DNA from: Bacteroidota bacterium
GTDB lineage: Bacteria; Bacteroidota; Bacteroidia; Bacteroidales; JACABE01
Direction of reading: 5' to 3'
DNA: 42,320 nucleotides
Assembly: GCA_026391675.1 (NCBI GenBank)
Contig: JAPLDQ010000023.1
Location: forward strand, 1 to 42,320
Made by a program: the position numbers and the translations under genes
Part shown: piece after piece, positions 1-9,219 of the stretch
Position numbering within the stretch: position 1 is the first letter of the stretch
Layout: each line of letters starts with the position of its first letter
The notes under the pieces: generated by a model
Databases searched by the model: none
What the model saw: only the letters and a program-made list of their open reading frames with translations
Told to the model about the DNA's origin: nothing

Positions 1-398
1 CACAGATCGATTGTTGAAGAGTCAAAAGCATAAACTTTGCCTTTAATCTCAAAATTGTCATTTGCCCGTTTATTTCGAGCAATTTCAATAAGATGGTAGG
101 CAAACTCCTCAAATATTTTGCAGTTTCTGCTCTCATTTGCTTTAGATAAATTACTACGGGTAACATTTTTACCGAATCCAAGATGGTATGTTTTTCGACT
201 GTGAGCATCGATCGCAAGTACAAGATCACGGAGGCTGTCACGATTTGTAAGTTGTCCGAAGATCATACAAAGCATCTGATTCCAGCAGCTAAAATGGCGA
301 ACATATTTATCTCCAGAATAGCGTGCAACGATACAGTCAAAAACTCTTTTAGGTAAAAACTCTGTGACCTGTGCGAAAATGTATTTGCCTGTGTTCAT
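1..398 (-). CDS. IS4-type transposase with DUF4372-like N-terminus, partial (3' end off window)
   Basis: The reading frame starts at ATG 398 and runs off the left edge, giving the first 132 residues. It opens MNTGKYIFAQVTEFLPKRVF and continues with YVRHFSCWNQML, FGQLTNRDSLRDL and the block FDSSTIDL near the edge. This is the pattern of the DUF4372-type IS4 transposases common in Bacteroidota, where the Asp of the last block is the first residue of the DDE catalytic triad. The remaining catalytic residues lie outside the window, so activity cannot be judged. The element sits directly upstream of a headless surface-protein gene, which suggests that it inserted into that gene. Family assignment is confident. 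The exact IS name is not recognised. Confidence 0.85.
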   Translation of the reverse strand, partial: MNTGKYIFAQVTEFLPKRVFDCIVARYSGDKYVRHFSCWNQMLCMIFGQLTNRDSLRDLVLAIDAHSRKTYHLGFGKNVTRSNLSKANESRNCKIFEEFAYHLIEIARNKRANDNFEIKGKVYAFDSSTIDL

Positions 399-515
399 GA
401 TAGAAAGAATTTATCACGAATTTCAGCATTTCAAATCGACACGTAGCTAAAAGCGCTGTAAAATATAGATTATCAAGTATTTCAAAGAACAATATTTAAT
501 TTATAGTGGACACTA
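399..515. mobile_element. Probable IS end and insertion junction
   Basis: This AT-rich stretch lies between the transposase start codon and the truncated PKD-protein frame and holds no gene. One end of the insertion sequence should lie here, plausibly near 500-515, because the reading frame of the downstream protein is closed by a TAG at 504-506 and is natural-looking from about 513 onwards. The other end of the element is outside the window, so terminal inverted repeats and a target duplication cannot be verified. Confidence 0.45.
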
Positions 516-2741
516 GTGATATGTTTAGGTAAATCAATAACATTTGCAGGAAGTGGCATTTATCCCCAAAATGATGTTCTTTATCATCAGAGCAATAATA
601 CATCTCATTTTTATTGGGATTTAGGAGATGGTACTATCGATTCAGGGCAGGTAATTACTAAAACTTATACTATGAGGAGGGGGTATGATATCATGCTTAA
701 AATTGTTGACAGTACAGGTTGTATAAGTACAAATGCAATTGCTGCCAGAGTAAGAATATCTTCGAGACCTACTACAACTATTCAGCCATTAGCAGATATG
801 TGTACAGGTAATACTAAATTAATCAGTGTTGGTTATAGTCCTAATTCTGTTGTATTGGTTGAGCCGATGGGTTTTATTCAAACATCCAAACAGGGATATG
901 ACAGTACACTATTTTTACCTGATGGGCCGATTTGCTTACCTGGTATCTATAATACTTTTGTTGTATTTAATAATTTCCCTCCGGGAGCAGTTATTCAGAG
1001 TGCAACTGATATTCTGGCTATTTGTGTTAATATGGAACATTCTTATGCTGGTGATTTAGGATTCAGAATTATGTGTCCTAATTCTACTATAGTTGTATTA
1101 GACCCAAATACTCATTCAGGCGGAAATTTTCTTGGAGTTCCTGCCGGAGGGCTTAACCATCATAATTTTGATAATGGTTGCTTACCTGCAAATAACCCTT
1201 ACGGTGTTGGCTGGAATTATTGCTGGTCAGAGGTATATCCCAATAATAATATGACTTTTGATCAATTAAGTTCAAGTGCTGGTGCCGGTACTGTAACTCC
1301 CGTTGGTGGTGGCCGAACAATAGATTCTACAAACCAGTCACTTCATACAAATTATATTAAACCTCAAAATCCTTTAGCCGGATTAATAGGATGTCCTTTG
1401 AACGGAACCTGGAATATAGAAATTAAAGATGATTTTGGAAGTGATAATGGTTATATTTTTGGCTGGAATCTTGAATTACAGGCTAATTTAATGCCAAATA
1501 ACTGGACATATAATGTAAAAATAGATTCAGTTGGATTTTCTGGTCCTTTCATCACACCATTAAATGATACAACTGCAATTATAATACCTACTACAGGTGG
1601 CAATTATCTGTATCATATATCATTGGTTGATGAATTTGGATGTGTATGGGATACCAATGCCAATATGACTGTTATAACAACACCTCATCCATATATAGGT
1701 TCAGATACTTCTATTTGTTATCCTTACGGTGTTATTCTTGATCCGGGAAATATTGGAACAATATATTCATGGACCACTCCAAAAGGCATTTTAACAACTC
1801 AATCAATATTAACCGATACTACGCTTTATTCTGGCATACCAATTCCTTTTAATTATGTTGTAAGTGTTAGTAATGTGAATGTTGCCAATACATTAACCTG
1901 TACAGGATATGATACAGTGCTTGTTACTGTTAATCCCAAACCTGAACCCAGTTTTACACCAATTCCATCATTTACATCAGGTTGTGATCCATTTGTTGCA
2001 AAATTTGATAATTCGACTACACCCAGTAGCTGTACTTATTTATGGAATTTCGGATCCGGGCAGGGAACCGATACTGCTACAAGCCCAACCCATTCATTTC
2101 CGGCAGGAGAATATGAGGTTACTTTAACTGCAACAACGTTAGAAGGATGTATTAAAACTTTTTCTACAGGACCTGGTTTTGTAATTGTTTTCCCTCAACC
2201 ACATGCTGATTTTACATGGACTCCGGAATTTGGAACAAGAGTTAATCCTACTATAAATTTTCAAAATTTAACAACACCGGTTGGTCAAAATTTCCTGTGG
2301 AATTGGGATTTTGGAGATCTCGGAACTTCAACAGTTAAAGATCCTCAACACGATTTTATCATATCTTTACCTGAAGCAAAAGAGTTTTTGGTAACTTTAA
2401 TAGCAACCAATGATCATGGCGCTTCTATACAATGTACTGATACAGTTTCCTATAAAGTGAAGATTATTGATGATGTACTGATATTCCCCAATTTCATCAC
2501 TCCTAATGGTGATGCTATGAATGATAGATTTGAAATAGGCACGTTAATAAAAGGTGGTGCTTATAAAGAAACTCAGGTTATTATATATAACCGTTGGGGT
2601 AAAAAAGTATACGAAAACAATAATTACGACAATTCATTCAATGGAGAAGGCTTACCAGCCGGCGTTTATTTTGTTACTATTAAAGCAAAAGGTGTTTTAA
2701 GAGATATCGATTATAAAGGTAGTTTAGAGATATTGAGATAA
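516..2741 (+). CDS. T9SS type B (gliding-motility C-terminal) surface protein, 5'-truncated; PKD and P-domain-like modules
   Basis: The frame opens at a GTG with no signal peptide and no convincing start; a TAG lies in frame at 504-506. The sequence begins in the middle of a PKD-type module (ICLGKSITFAGSG; WDLGDG), so this looks like the 3' remnant of a longer secreted protein cut by the adjacent insertion sequence. Next comes a region around residues 140-330 resembling a proprotein-convertase P domain (HSYAGDLGFRIMCPN ... NGTWNIEIKDDFGSDNG). Further PKD modules follow (LWNFGSGQG; WNWDFGD). The C-terminal roughly 90 residues (FPNFITPNGDAMNDRF, IIYNRWGKKVYE, LPAGVYFV) form a type B T9SS sorting domain, which directs export across the outer membrane. 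As it stands, the fragment would lack a Sec signal and is probably not exported. Confidence 0.8.
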   Translation: MICLGKSITFAGSGIYPQNDVLYHQSNNTSHFYWDLGDGTIDSGQVITKTYTMRRGYDIMLKIVDSTGCISTNAIAARVRISSRPTTTIQPLADMCTGNTKLISVGYSPNSVVLVEPMGFIQTSKQGYDSTLFLPDGPICLPGIYNTFVVFNNFPPGAVIQSATDILAICVNMEHSYAGDLGFRIMCPNSTIVVLDPNTHSGGNFLGVPAGGLNHHNFDNGCLPANNPYGVGWNYCWSEVYPNNNMTFDQLSSSAGAGTVTPVGGGRTIDSTNQSLHTNYIKPQNPLAGLIGCPLNGTWNIEIKDDFGSDNGYIFGWNLELQANLMPNNWTYNVKIDSVGFSGPFITPLNDTTAIIIPTTGGNYLYHISLVDEFGCVWDTNANMTVITTPHPYIGSDTSICYPYGVILDPGNIGTIYSWTTPKGILTTQSILTDTTLYSGIPIPFNYVVSVSNVNVANTLTCTGYDTVLVTVNPKPEPSFTPIPSFTSGCDPFVAKFDNSTTPSSCTYLWNFGSGQGTDTATSPTHSFPAGEYEVTLTATTLEGCIKTFSTGPGFVIVFPQPHADFTWTPEFGTRVNPTINFQNLTTPVGQNFLWNWDFGDLGTSTVKDPQHDFIISLPEAKEFLVTLIATNDHGASIQCTDTVSYKVKIIDDVLIFPNFITPNGDAMNDRFEIGTLIKGGAYKETQVIIYNRWGKKVYENNNYDNSFNGEGLPAGVYFVTIKAKGVLRDIDYKGSLEILR

Positions 2742-2751
2742 TAATTATGAT

Positions 2752-2783
2752 AAAAAAAAGACGCTGTAAAGCGTCTTTTTTTT
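2752..2783. terminator. Bidirectional intrinsic terminator
   Basis: A perfect 13-bp stem (AAAAAAAAGACGC paired with GCGTCTTTTTTTT) surrounds a 6-nt loop, TGTAAA. The A and T tracts on either side make it work in both directions. It lies between the convergent ends of the truncated surface-protein gene and the aminopeptidase gene. Confidence 0.9.
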
Positions 2784-2798
2784 GTTTGATTTATACAT

Positions 2799-4184
2799 TT
2801 ATCTCATAGTAGATTCAATATCTTCAATTGTTTTTGGAATTGGTTTTCCCAACACTCTGTTAGCCGTTTCAGTAACTAAAATATCATCCTCAATTCTGAT
2901 ACCTCCAAAGTCCTTATATGATTCAACTGCATCATAGTTTATGAATTCTGTAAACTTGTTTTCGGCTTTCCATTGATCTATTAATGCAGGAATAAAGTAA
3001 ATACCCGGTTCAACAGTTAAAACAAAACCTGGTTGAAGTTTACGTCCCAGACGTAAAAAGGCTGTGCCAAAAATACTGCTTCTTTTAATTTCCTCATCGT
3101 AACCTACATAATTTTCGCCTAATCCTTCCATATCATGTACGTCCATTCCAAGCATATGACCTAATCCATGAGGATAGAACATTGCATGGGCACCCTGTTG
3201 AACGGCATCATCCATATTTCCTTTCATTAAACCCAGGTTCTTTAATCCTTCTGCTACAACTTTAGCACTCAAAAAGTGCATATCACGGTAAGGAATATTT
3301 GGTTTAATATTTTCAATAACTTTCATATTGGCTTCCAGAACGATGCTGTAAATATCTCTCTGCCTTTGATTAAATTTACCGCCAACAGGAACAGTTCGCG
3401 TAATATCGCTGCAATAGCTCATTTCAGTCTCACAGCCCGCATCAGCTACCATCATTCTGCCTAATTCCAGTTTATTTCCATGATAGTGATTGTGCAATGT
3501 TTGTCCGTTAATACTCAGGATAACCGGGAATGATACCGGACCTCCTGCTGCAATTGCTATACCTTCCATAGCACCGGCTATTTCTCTTTCATATATGCCA
3601 GGTTTAGCCATTTTCATAGCGGTTGTATGCATCAGATAAGCCGTTTCAATTGCATTTTCAATTTCTACAATTTCGATATCCGATTTTATTGAACGCTGTT
3701 TTATAATTGCTTTTACCAGTTCTATAGAAACATAATTTTTAATGTTTGTATATTTAACGCCTAATAAATCGGCAAGCAACATTGTAATTTCAGCTCGGTA
3801 AGCTGAAGTAAAATGAATCTTACGACCTTGTTTAATGGCTTCGGTAATCATTTCAAAAAGTGAAAGTAATGGTGCTGTATGTTCAACACCGGCCTGCGCA
3901 GCCCTTTCTTTTATGGATGGCTGATTTCCCATCCAGATGATATCATCCATATCAACATCATTGCCAAAGATATAATCTTTATTGTTGTCAATATCAATTA
4001 CGCCTGCAATATCAGGCTGATTTAAGCCGAAAAAATAAAGAAAATTACTATCCTGTCTGAAACTATAAGTATTTGCAGGATAGTTAAATGCAACCTCTTT
4101 GTTGCCTAATAAAAGTATTAAACCGGATTTTACATCCTTTTTTAATTGATTTCTTCTTTCGATATATAAATTTTTGCTGAACAT
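2799..4184 (-). CDS. pepP: Xaa-Pro aminopeptidase (aminopeptidase P, M24B), copy 1
   Basis: This 461-aa cytoplasmic metallopeptidase is predicted to release N-terminal residues preceding proline. The N-terminal creatinase/AMP-N domain (about 1-165, with YSFRQDSNFLYFFGL) is followed by the pita-bread M24 fold. The dinuclear metal ligands are visible at D248 (VADAG), D260 (SDITRTVP), H343 (GLGHMLGMDVHD), E392 (VEPGIYF) and E432 (IEDDILV). Substrate-side histidines occur in HNHYHG at 231-236. The start is an ATG. A CAAAATTA sequence at 4229-4236 reads as TAATTTTG on the coding strand and could be its -7 box. The gene lies 62 bp downstream of a second aminopeptidase P gene on the same strand. No signal peptide is present. 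Family assignment is secure; the substrate range is inferred. Confidence 0.93.
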   Translation of the reverse strand: MFSKNLYIERRNQLKKDVKSGLILLLGNKEVAFNYPANTYSFRQDSNFLYFFGLNQPDIAGVIDIDNNKDYIFGNDVDMDDIIWMGNQPSIKERAAQAGVEHTAPLLSLFEMITEAIKQGRKIHFTSAYRAEITMLLADLLGVKYTNIKNYVSIELVKAIIKQRSIKSDIEIVEIENAIETAYLMHTTAMKMAKPGIYEREIAGAMEGIAIAAGGPVSFPVILSINGQTLHNHYHGNKLELGRMMVADAGCETEMSYCSDITRTVPVGGKFNQRQRDIYSIVLEANMKVIENIKPNIPYRDMHFLSAKVVAEGLKNLGLMKGNMDDAVQQGAHAMFYPHGLGHMLGMDVHDMEGLGENYVGYDEEIKRSSIFGTAFLRLGRKLQPGFVLTVEPGIYFIPALIDQWKAENKFTEFINYDAVESYKDFGGIRIEDDILVTETANRVLGKPIPKTIEDIESTMR

Positions 4185-4246
4185 ATTATTGTTTTTTTAA
4201 TGGTTGATAATTCTGTTTGAATAACTTTCAAAATTAAGTGTTTTTT

Positions 4247-5533
4247 TTATGATTTCTGCATCAATTTTTCAATTTCATCAATTTCCATTGGAATAGATTT
4301 TGTTAAATTTACTGGACCTTGTTTGGTAATTAAAATATCATTTTCAATTCGTATGCCAATTTTTTCTTCTTTAATGTAAATTCCGGGTTCGCAGCTTAAT
4401 ACCATACCTTCTTTAAAAGTATCCTGCTTACTGCCCACATCATGCACATCTAATCCAATAAAATGTGAAACACCGTGCATATAATATTTCTTAAAAAGTG
4501 GATTTTCCGTATCTTGTTTTTCAACATCATTTTTTGTAAATAATCCAAGTTTAATTAATTCATTTTCAATTAGTTTATTTACTTCATTGTTTAATTTATC
4601 TATCGTATTACCAACAATAAATAAATCCATTGCTTTTTTATGCACATTTAACATTGCCTGATAACATGCTTTTTGTCTTTCAGTAAATTTTCCATTAACC
4701 GGAATTGTTCTGCTGCAATCTGAAGCAAAGTTACCGAATTCAGCACCAAAATCAAGCAGCAGTAAATCGCCATCTTTACAACTGTTTTTATTCTCAGTAT
4801 AATGCAGGGTACAGGCATTTTCTCCTGAAGCTATTATTGGATAATATGCATGTCCATTAGCTTTATTAACAGCAAATTCATGGGATAATTCTGCTTCAAC
4901 TTCATATTCAAAGCAGCCTGGTTTTATAAATTTTAGTATCCTCAGAAAAGCTTTTGAAGTTATTTCACATGCTTTTTTAATTAATTCTATTTCAACATCA
5001 TCCTTAATAAGTCTTAACGATGTTACTAACGGTGCAATTCTATGATAATTATGAAGCGGATATTTTCCTTTTATTTCCTTAGTAAACCGCTGATTTCTGT
5101 CTTCAACATCCGGAATAAATTTGATGTATTCGTTGGTATTGAGATAAATGTTTTTACATCCTATAATTAATTCCCTTACAACAGCATCAAAGTCACCGAG
5201 CCACATTACCTGTTTAATGCCTGAAATAGCTGTAATATCTTCTTTTGACGGTTGATAACCATACCAGATGGCATGATCTTCATTAGGTTTACTTACAAAT
5301 ACAATTTCCTTAAAATTAGGATGTTGAGGACATAAAACCAGAATAGTTTTTGGTTCGTTAATTCCAGTTAAATAAAACATATCAGAGTTTTGCCGGTAAC
5401 TAAAATATTGGTCACCATTTCTTGGCATTTCGTCATTGGCATGAATAATTACAATGGAATCAGGGCTAATATATTTTACTAAATTTTCTCTGTTTTTGAT
5501 GAAAAGAGAATTATTTATGTTGATTTTGTGCAT
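4247..5533 (-). CDS. Xaa-Pro aminopeptidase (aminopeptidase P, M24B), copy 2
   Basis: This 428-aa paralogue of the downstream aminopeptidase has the same two-domain plan. The AMP-N domain carries YFSYRQNSDMFYLTGI. The M24 domain has all five metal ligands: D261 (LLDFGAE), D272 (SDCSRTIP), H357 (GVSHFIGLDVHD), E382 (CEPGIYI) and E397 (IENDILI). The two copies differ enough (461 against 428 aa, different spacer lengths) that they are an old duplication or separate subfamilies rather than a recent tandem copy. The closer match to classical PepP (RNGDQYFSYRQ, GVSHFIGLDVHDVG) is this one. It is divergent from sdhC, with 187 bp between the starts. Confidence 0.92.
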   Translation of the reverse strand: MHKININNSLFIKNRENLVKYISPDSIVIIHANDEMPRNGDQYFSYRQNSDMFYLTGINEPKTILVLCPQHPNFKEIVFVSKPNEDHAIWYGYQPSKEDITAISGIKQVMWLGDFDAVVRELIIGCKNIYLNTNEYIKFIPDVEDRNQRFTKEIKGKYPLHNYHRIAPLVTSLRLIKDDVEIELIKKACEITSKAFLRILKFIKPGCFEYEVEAELSHEFAVNKANGHAYYPIIASGENACTLHYTENKNSCKDGDLLLLDFGAEFGNFASDCSRTIPVNGKFTERQKACYQAMLNVHKKAMDLFIVGNTIDKLNNEVNKLIENELIKLGLFTKNDVEKQDTENPLFKKYYMHGVSHFIGLDVHDVGSKQDTFKEGMVLSCEPGIYIKEEKIGIRIENDILITKQGPVNLTKSIPMEIDEIEKLMQKS

Positions 5534-5569
5534 ATTAACTAAAAATTATGAAATTAAATTCAAAAAAAA

Positions 5570-5600
5570 TTGAATTATCTGTAATTAATTTTTATTTTTG
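5570..5600 (+). promoter_or_regulatory. Bacteroidota-type promoter for sdhCAB
   Basis: A TTG at 5570-5572 (the -33 element) is followed after 20 nt by TATTTTTG at 5593-5600, matching the -7 consensus TAnnTTTG. Transcription would begin near 5606, giving a leader of about 115 nt before sdhC. The same 20-nt spacing is seen at the aminotransferase promoter in this window. Confidence 0.7.
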
Positions 5601-5637
5601 TTAGGATTTTATGTTACAAACATACATTAAATTGTTT

Positions 5638-5674
5638 GAAAATTCCTAAAACCCTTCAGGAATTTTCATTTTTT
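5638..5674 (+). terminator. Terminator-like hairpin in the sdhC leader (candidate attenuator or sRNA terminator)
   Basis: GAAAATTCCT at 5638-5647 pairs perfectly with AGGAATTTTC at 5658-5667 (10 bp, 10-nt loop), and the stem is followed by A and six T residues at 5669-5674. The hairpin lies between the predicted start of transcription (about 5606) and the sdhC start codon (5721). It could end a short RNA of about 70 nt or attenuate the operon. It is too far from the divergent pepP start to be that gene's terminator. Confidence 0.55.
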
Positions 5675-5720
5675 AGTAAAACTTTTTAATTCTGAATATT
5701 AATTAGAAAAACAATATAAT

Positions 5721-6392
5721 ATGAATGCTTCTTTAAATTTTTCATCTTTAACAAAAAAAATAGTTATGGCTGTGGCCGGACTGTTTTTAATGACTTTCTT
5801 AGTCGTTCATTTGTCAATCAATTTGTGTTTGTTACGCAACGATAATGGCGAATGGTTTAATGCTGCAGCACATTTTATGGGAACCAATTACATTATTAAA
5901 GTATTTGAAGTGTTTTTATTCGGTGGTTTGATTATACATATAATTTTTGGCATTATTTTACAGATTAAAAACTGGATATCACGTCCTGTTGGATATAAAG
6001 TCAGTAATAAATCCACTACTTCTTTTTTATCAAAATATATGATTTATACCGGTGGTATTATATTTATTTTTCTATTTATTCATTTCATGAATTTTTATTT
6101 CATGAAAATGGGTTGGGTAGAAAAAACATTTACCATGAATGGTGATGAACCTGATTTTTATCTTGTTGCAAAAGCATTATTTGCCAGCAATTTTTATTCA
6201 ATTTTATATATTGTTTTAATCTGTATATTGGGATTTCATTTAAATCATGCATTTCAGGCTGCATTCCAGTCCCTTGGATTGAATCATCCTACTTATACAC
6301 CATGGATTAAATCATTTTCAACCATTTACTCTTTATTTATAGTAATCGGATTTAATGTAATTCCTTTATATTTTATATTTTTCAATGCTTAA
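5721..6392 (+). CDS. sdhC: Succinate dehydrogenase/fumarate reductase cytochrome b subunit
   Basis: This 223-aa integral membrane subunit anchors the Sdh/Frd complex and passes electrons between the iron-sulfur subunit and the quinone pool. About five hydrophobic segments are visible (roughly residues 13-33, 55-80, 105-128, 150-172, 190-220). Histidines suited to ligate two b haems lie within or near them (VVHLSINL, IIHIIFGI, FIHFMNF, LGFHLNHAFQ). The single long subunit replaces the separate C and D subunits of enterobacteria and is the usual form in Bacteroidota. It is the first gene of a tight three-gene operon, with sdhA 32 bp downstream. Whether the complex works mainly as succinate dehydrogenase or fumarate reductase cannot be told from sequence alone. 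Confidence 0.93.
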   Translation: MNASLNFSSLTKKIVMAVAGLFLMTFLVVHLSINLCLLRNDNGEWFNAAAHFMGTNYIIKVFEVFLFGGLIIHIIFGIILQIKNWISRPVGYKVSNKSTTSFLSKYMIYTGGIIFIFLFIHFMNFYFMKMGWVEKTFTMNGDEPDFYLVAKALFASNFYSILYIVLICILGFHLNHAFQAAFQSLGLNHPTYTPWIKSFSTIYSLFIVIGFNVIPLYFIFFNA

Positions 6393-6424
6393 AATCAGTT
6401 AAAAAGTTATAAACTAAATTCATT

Positions 6425-8365
6425 ATGACAAAATTAAACGCAAATATTCCACAAGGCCCGATAGCCGATAAGTGGACAAATTATAAAGCTCATCAAAATT
6501 TAGTGAGTCCTGCCAATAAAATGAAAATGGATATCATTGTTGTTGGAACTGGTTTGGCCGGTGCTTCTGCAGCAGCCAGCTTAGGATCTTTAGGCTTTAA
6601 TGTTAAGATATTTTGTATTCAGGATAGCCCAAGACGTGCACATAGTATTGCAGCACAGGGTGGTATAAATGCAGCAAAAAACTATCCTAATGATGGCGAC
6701 AGTGTTTACCGCTTGTTTTATGATACCATTAAAGGTGGTGATTACCGTGCTAGAGAAGCAAATGTTCATCGTTTGGCCGAAGTCAGCAATCAGATAATTG
6801 ACCAATGCGTGGCACAGGGCGTACCTTTTGCCAGAGATTATAGTGGTTTACTTGATAACCGTTCATTTGGAGGTGCTCAGGTTTCACGTACCTTTTATGC
6901 AAGGGGACAAACCGGACAACAATTATTATTGGGTGCTTATGGAGCATTAAGTCATCAGATTAAAAAGGGAACTGTAAAAATGTTTACCCGTCGCGAAATG
7001 ATGGATTTAGTGACAGTTGATGGAAAAGCAAGAGGCATAATCACCCGCAATCTGGTTACCGGTGAATTGGAGAAACATTTTGGACATGCTGTAATAGTTG
7101 CTACAGGTGGTTATGGTAATGTATATTTCTTATCTACCAACGCCATGAATTCAAATGCAAGTGCTATCATGCAATTGTATAAAAAAGGTGCCTATCTGGC
7201 AAATCCTTGTTTTGTTCAGATTCATCCTACCTGTATTCCTGTACATGGAGATTATCAGTCAAAACTGACGCTGATGAGCGAAAGTTTAAGAAATGACGGC
7301 AGAATCTGGGTCCCTAAGAACAAAGAAGATGCTGAAAAAATAAGAAAAAAGCAAATAAAAGCCAATGATTTAAAGGACGAAGACCGTGATTATTTCCTTG
7401 AAAGAAGATATCCTGCTTTCGGTAATTTAGTGCCACGAGATGTGGCCTCAAGAGCTGCTAAGGAAAGATGTGATGCAGGTTATGGTGTCGGGAATACCGG
7501 ATTGGCTGTATATCTGGATTTTGCTCCGGCTATTAAAAGATTAGGAAAAGATGTAATTGAAGAAAGATATGGCAATCTTTTCCAGATGTACGAAAAAATT
7601 GTTGATGAAAATCCTTACGAAACACCTATGATGATTTATCCTGCTGTACATTACACTATGGGTGGTATATGGGTAGATTATGAATTGCAATCAACCATAC
7701 CCGGTTTATTTGTTGCAGGTGAAGCTAATTTCTCTGATCATGGTGCCAACCGTTTAGGTGCTTCTGCTTTGATGCAGGGTTTATCTGATGGTTATTTTGT
7801 TTTGCCTAATACTGTTCAGAATTATCTGGCAGGTGAACTCAAAGTTAAGGGATTATCCGATGAATTACCTGAATTTGATGAAACAAAAAATAAAGTTAAC
7901 GACTTACTCAATAAATTAATGAGTATAAAAGGCAGTAAATCAGCTGATTATTTTCATAAAAAATTGGGTCATATCATGTGGGATAATGTAGGAATGGGAA
8001 GAACCAAAGAAAGTTTATCAAAAGCGCTGGAAGAAATAAAAGTTTTAAAATCAGAATTCTGGAAAGACCTTTGCATACCCGGAGATACCAATGGCGTAAA
8101 TACTGAATTGGAGAAAGCAAGCCGTGTTGCCGATTATATCGATTTAGGTGAATTAATTGCTATGGATGCATTGCAACGCAACGAATCATGTGGAGGACAT
8201 TTCAGGGAAGAATATCAAACTCCGGAAGGGGAAGCCTTACGTAATGATGATGAATTCAAATTTGTGGGTGCATGGGAATTTAAAGGCGATGATCAAAAAC
8301 CTGAATTGCACAAAGAAATTTTAAATTATGAATTTATTGAATTGAAACAAAGGGATTACAAGTAA
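6425..8365 (+). CDS. sdhA: Succinate dehydrogenase/fumarate reductase flavoprotein subunit
   Basis: This 646-aa catalytic subunit interconverts succinate and fumarate using covalently bound FAD. The dinucleotide-binding motif GTGLAG is at residues 41-46. The covalent FAD histidine is H73 in the motif HSIAAQGG. Other family blocks are present: [25 protein letters not shown], a substrate-site arginine region ([13 protein letters not shown]), [11 protein letters not shown] and [18 protein letters not shown]. Length and motifs match the Bacteroidota/epsilonproteobacterial type with an extended C-terminus. It sits between sdhC and sdhB in a single operon; the gap to sdhB is 53 bp. Confidence 0.96.
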   Translation: MTKLNANIPQGPIADKWTNYKAHQNLVSPANKMKMDIIVVGTGLAGASAAASLGSLGFNVKIFCIQDSPRRAHSIAAQGGINAAKNYPNDGDSVYRLFYDTIKGGDYRAREANVHRLAEVSNQIIDQCVAQGVPFARDYSGLLDNRSFGGAQVSRTFYARGQTGQQLLLGAYGALSHQIKKGTVKMFTRREMMDLVTVDGKARGIITRNLVTGELEKHFGHAVIVATGGYGNVYFLSTNAMNSNASAIMQLYKKGAYLANPCFVQIHPTCIPVHGDYQSKLTLMSESLRNDGRIWVPKNKEDAEKIRKKQIKANDLKDEDRDYFLERRYPAFGNLVPRDVASRAAKERCDAGYGVGNTGLAVYLDFAPAIKRLGKDVIEERYGNLFQMYEKIVDENPYETPMMIYPAVHYTMGGIWVDYELQSTIPGLFVAGEANFSDHGANRLGASALMQGLSDGYFVLPNTVQNYLAGELKVKGLSDELPEFDETKNKVNDLLNKLMSIKGSKSADYFHKKLGHIMWDNVGMGRTKESLSKALEEIKVLKSEFWKDLCIPGDTNGVNTELEKASRVADYIDLGELIAMDALQRNESCGGHFREEYQTPEGEALRNDDEFKFVGAWEFKGDDQKPELHKEILNYEFIELKQRDYK

Positions 8366-8418
8366 AAGAAATTTAATACTTTACCTAATAATTGTTAATT
8401 GGAATAAAATATAAAAAT

Positions 8419-9159
8419 ATGAATCTTACATTAAAAATCTGGCGCCAGGAAAGCCCAAAAGCTAAAGGCGGATTTCAAACATATAAAATCAATGATATTT
8501 CTCCCGATTGTTCTTTTCTGGAAATGCTTGATATCTTGAACGAAAGTTTAATAGACAAAGTTCAGTTACCGATTAATTTCGATCATGATTGCCGTGAAGG
8601 CATTTGTGGTATGTGCAGTTTATATATCAATGGCAGACCTCATGGTCCTGATGATGAAGTTACAACCTGCCAGTTGCATATGCGCAAGTTTAAAGACGGA
8701 GATACCATTACTATTGAACCATGGAGAGCTAAACCATTTCCTGTTATTAAGGATCTGATGATTAACAGAAATGCTTTTGATGAAATTATTCAGGCCGGAG
8801 GTTATGTATCTGTTACTACAGGAGGTGTTCCTGACGCTAATTCTATACCAATAAACAGGGAAGATGCTGAATTGGCTATGGATGCTGCAGCTTGTATAGG
8901 TTGTGGCGCCTGCGTGGCAGCCTGTAAGAATGCTTCTGCCATGTTGTTTGTTTCTGCAAAAGTATCTCAATTTGCTTTATTGCCTCAGGGTAAAATTGAA
9001 GCCAAAGAAAGAGTAAAAGCTATGGTTGCTAAAATGGATGAGCTGGGATTTGGAAATTGCACAAATACCTATGCGTGCGAGGCTGAATGTCCTAAAAATA
9101 TTTCTGTTGCCAATATAGCCAGAATGAATCGTGAATATTTATGTGCTAAAATATCATAA
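8419..9159 (+). CDS. sdhB: Succinate dehydrogenase/fumarate reductase iron-sulfur subunit
   Basis: This 246-aa subunit relays electrons between FAD and the cytochrome b subunit. It carries a plant-type [2Fe-2S] site (C58, C63, C66, C84; CREGICGMC). The second domain has CIGCGAC with C159, C162, C165 and C169, and a further set C214, C220 and C224 ([12 protein letters not shown]). Together these give the [4Fe-4S] and [3Fe-4S] clusters. The ATG at 8419 is chosen over an in-frame TTG at 8392 because the family begins directly with the beta-strand [10 protein letters not shown]. It ends the sdhCAB operon and is followed by a clear terminator. Confidence 0.95.
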   Translation: MNLTLKIWRQESPKAKGGFQTYKINDISPDCSFLEMLDILNESLIDKVQLPINFDHDCREGICGMCSLYINGRPHGPDDEVTTCQLHMRKFKDGDTITIEPWRAKPFPVIKDLMINRNAFDEIIQAGGYVSVTTGGVPDANSIPINREDAELAMDAAACIGCGACVAACKNASAMLFVSAKVSQFALLPQGKIEAKERVKAMVAKMDELGFGNCTNTYACEAECPKNISVANIARMNREYLCAKIS

Positions 9160-9184
9160 ATAGTATTTTAATTAAACAATTGAG

Positions 9185-9215
9185 AAAGGTCTTCTAGTGT
9201 TAGAGGGCCTTTTTT
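9185..9215. terminator. Intrinsic terminator after sdhB
   Basis: AAAGGTCTTCTA (9185-9196) pairs with TAGAGGGCCTTT (9201-9212) over 12 positions with two wobble pairs and a 4-nt loop GTGT, followed by a T tract to 9215. It separates the convergent sdhB and engB genes. Confidence 0.85.
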
Positions 9216-9219
9216 ATTG

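Noticed and set aside
8620-8970. Minus-strand ORF of 116 aa inside sdhB
   Set aside because: It overlaps the iron-sulfur cluster coding region in antisense and shows no domain or ribosome-binding context.
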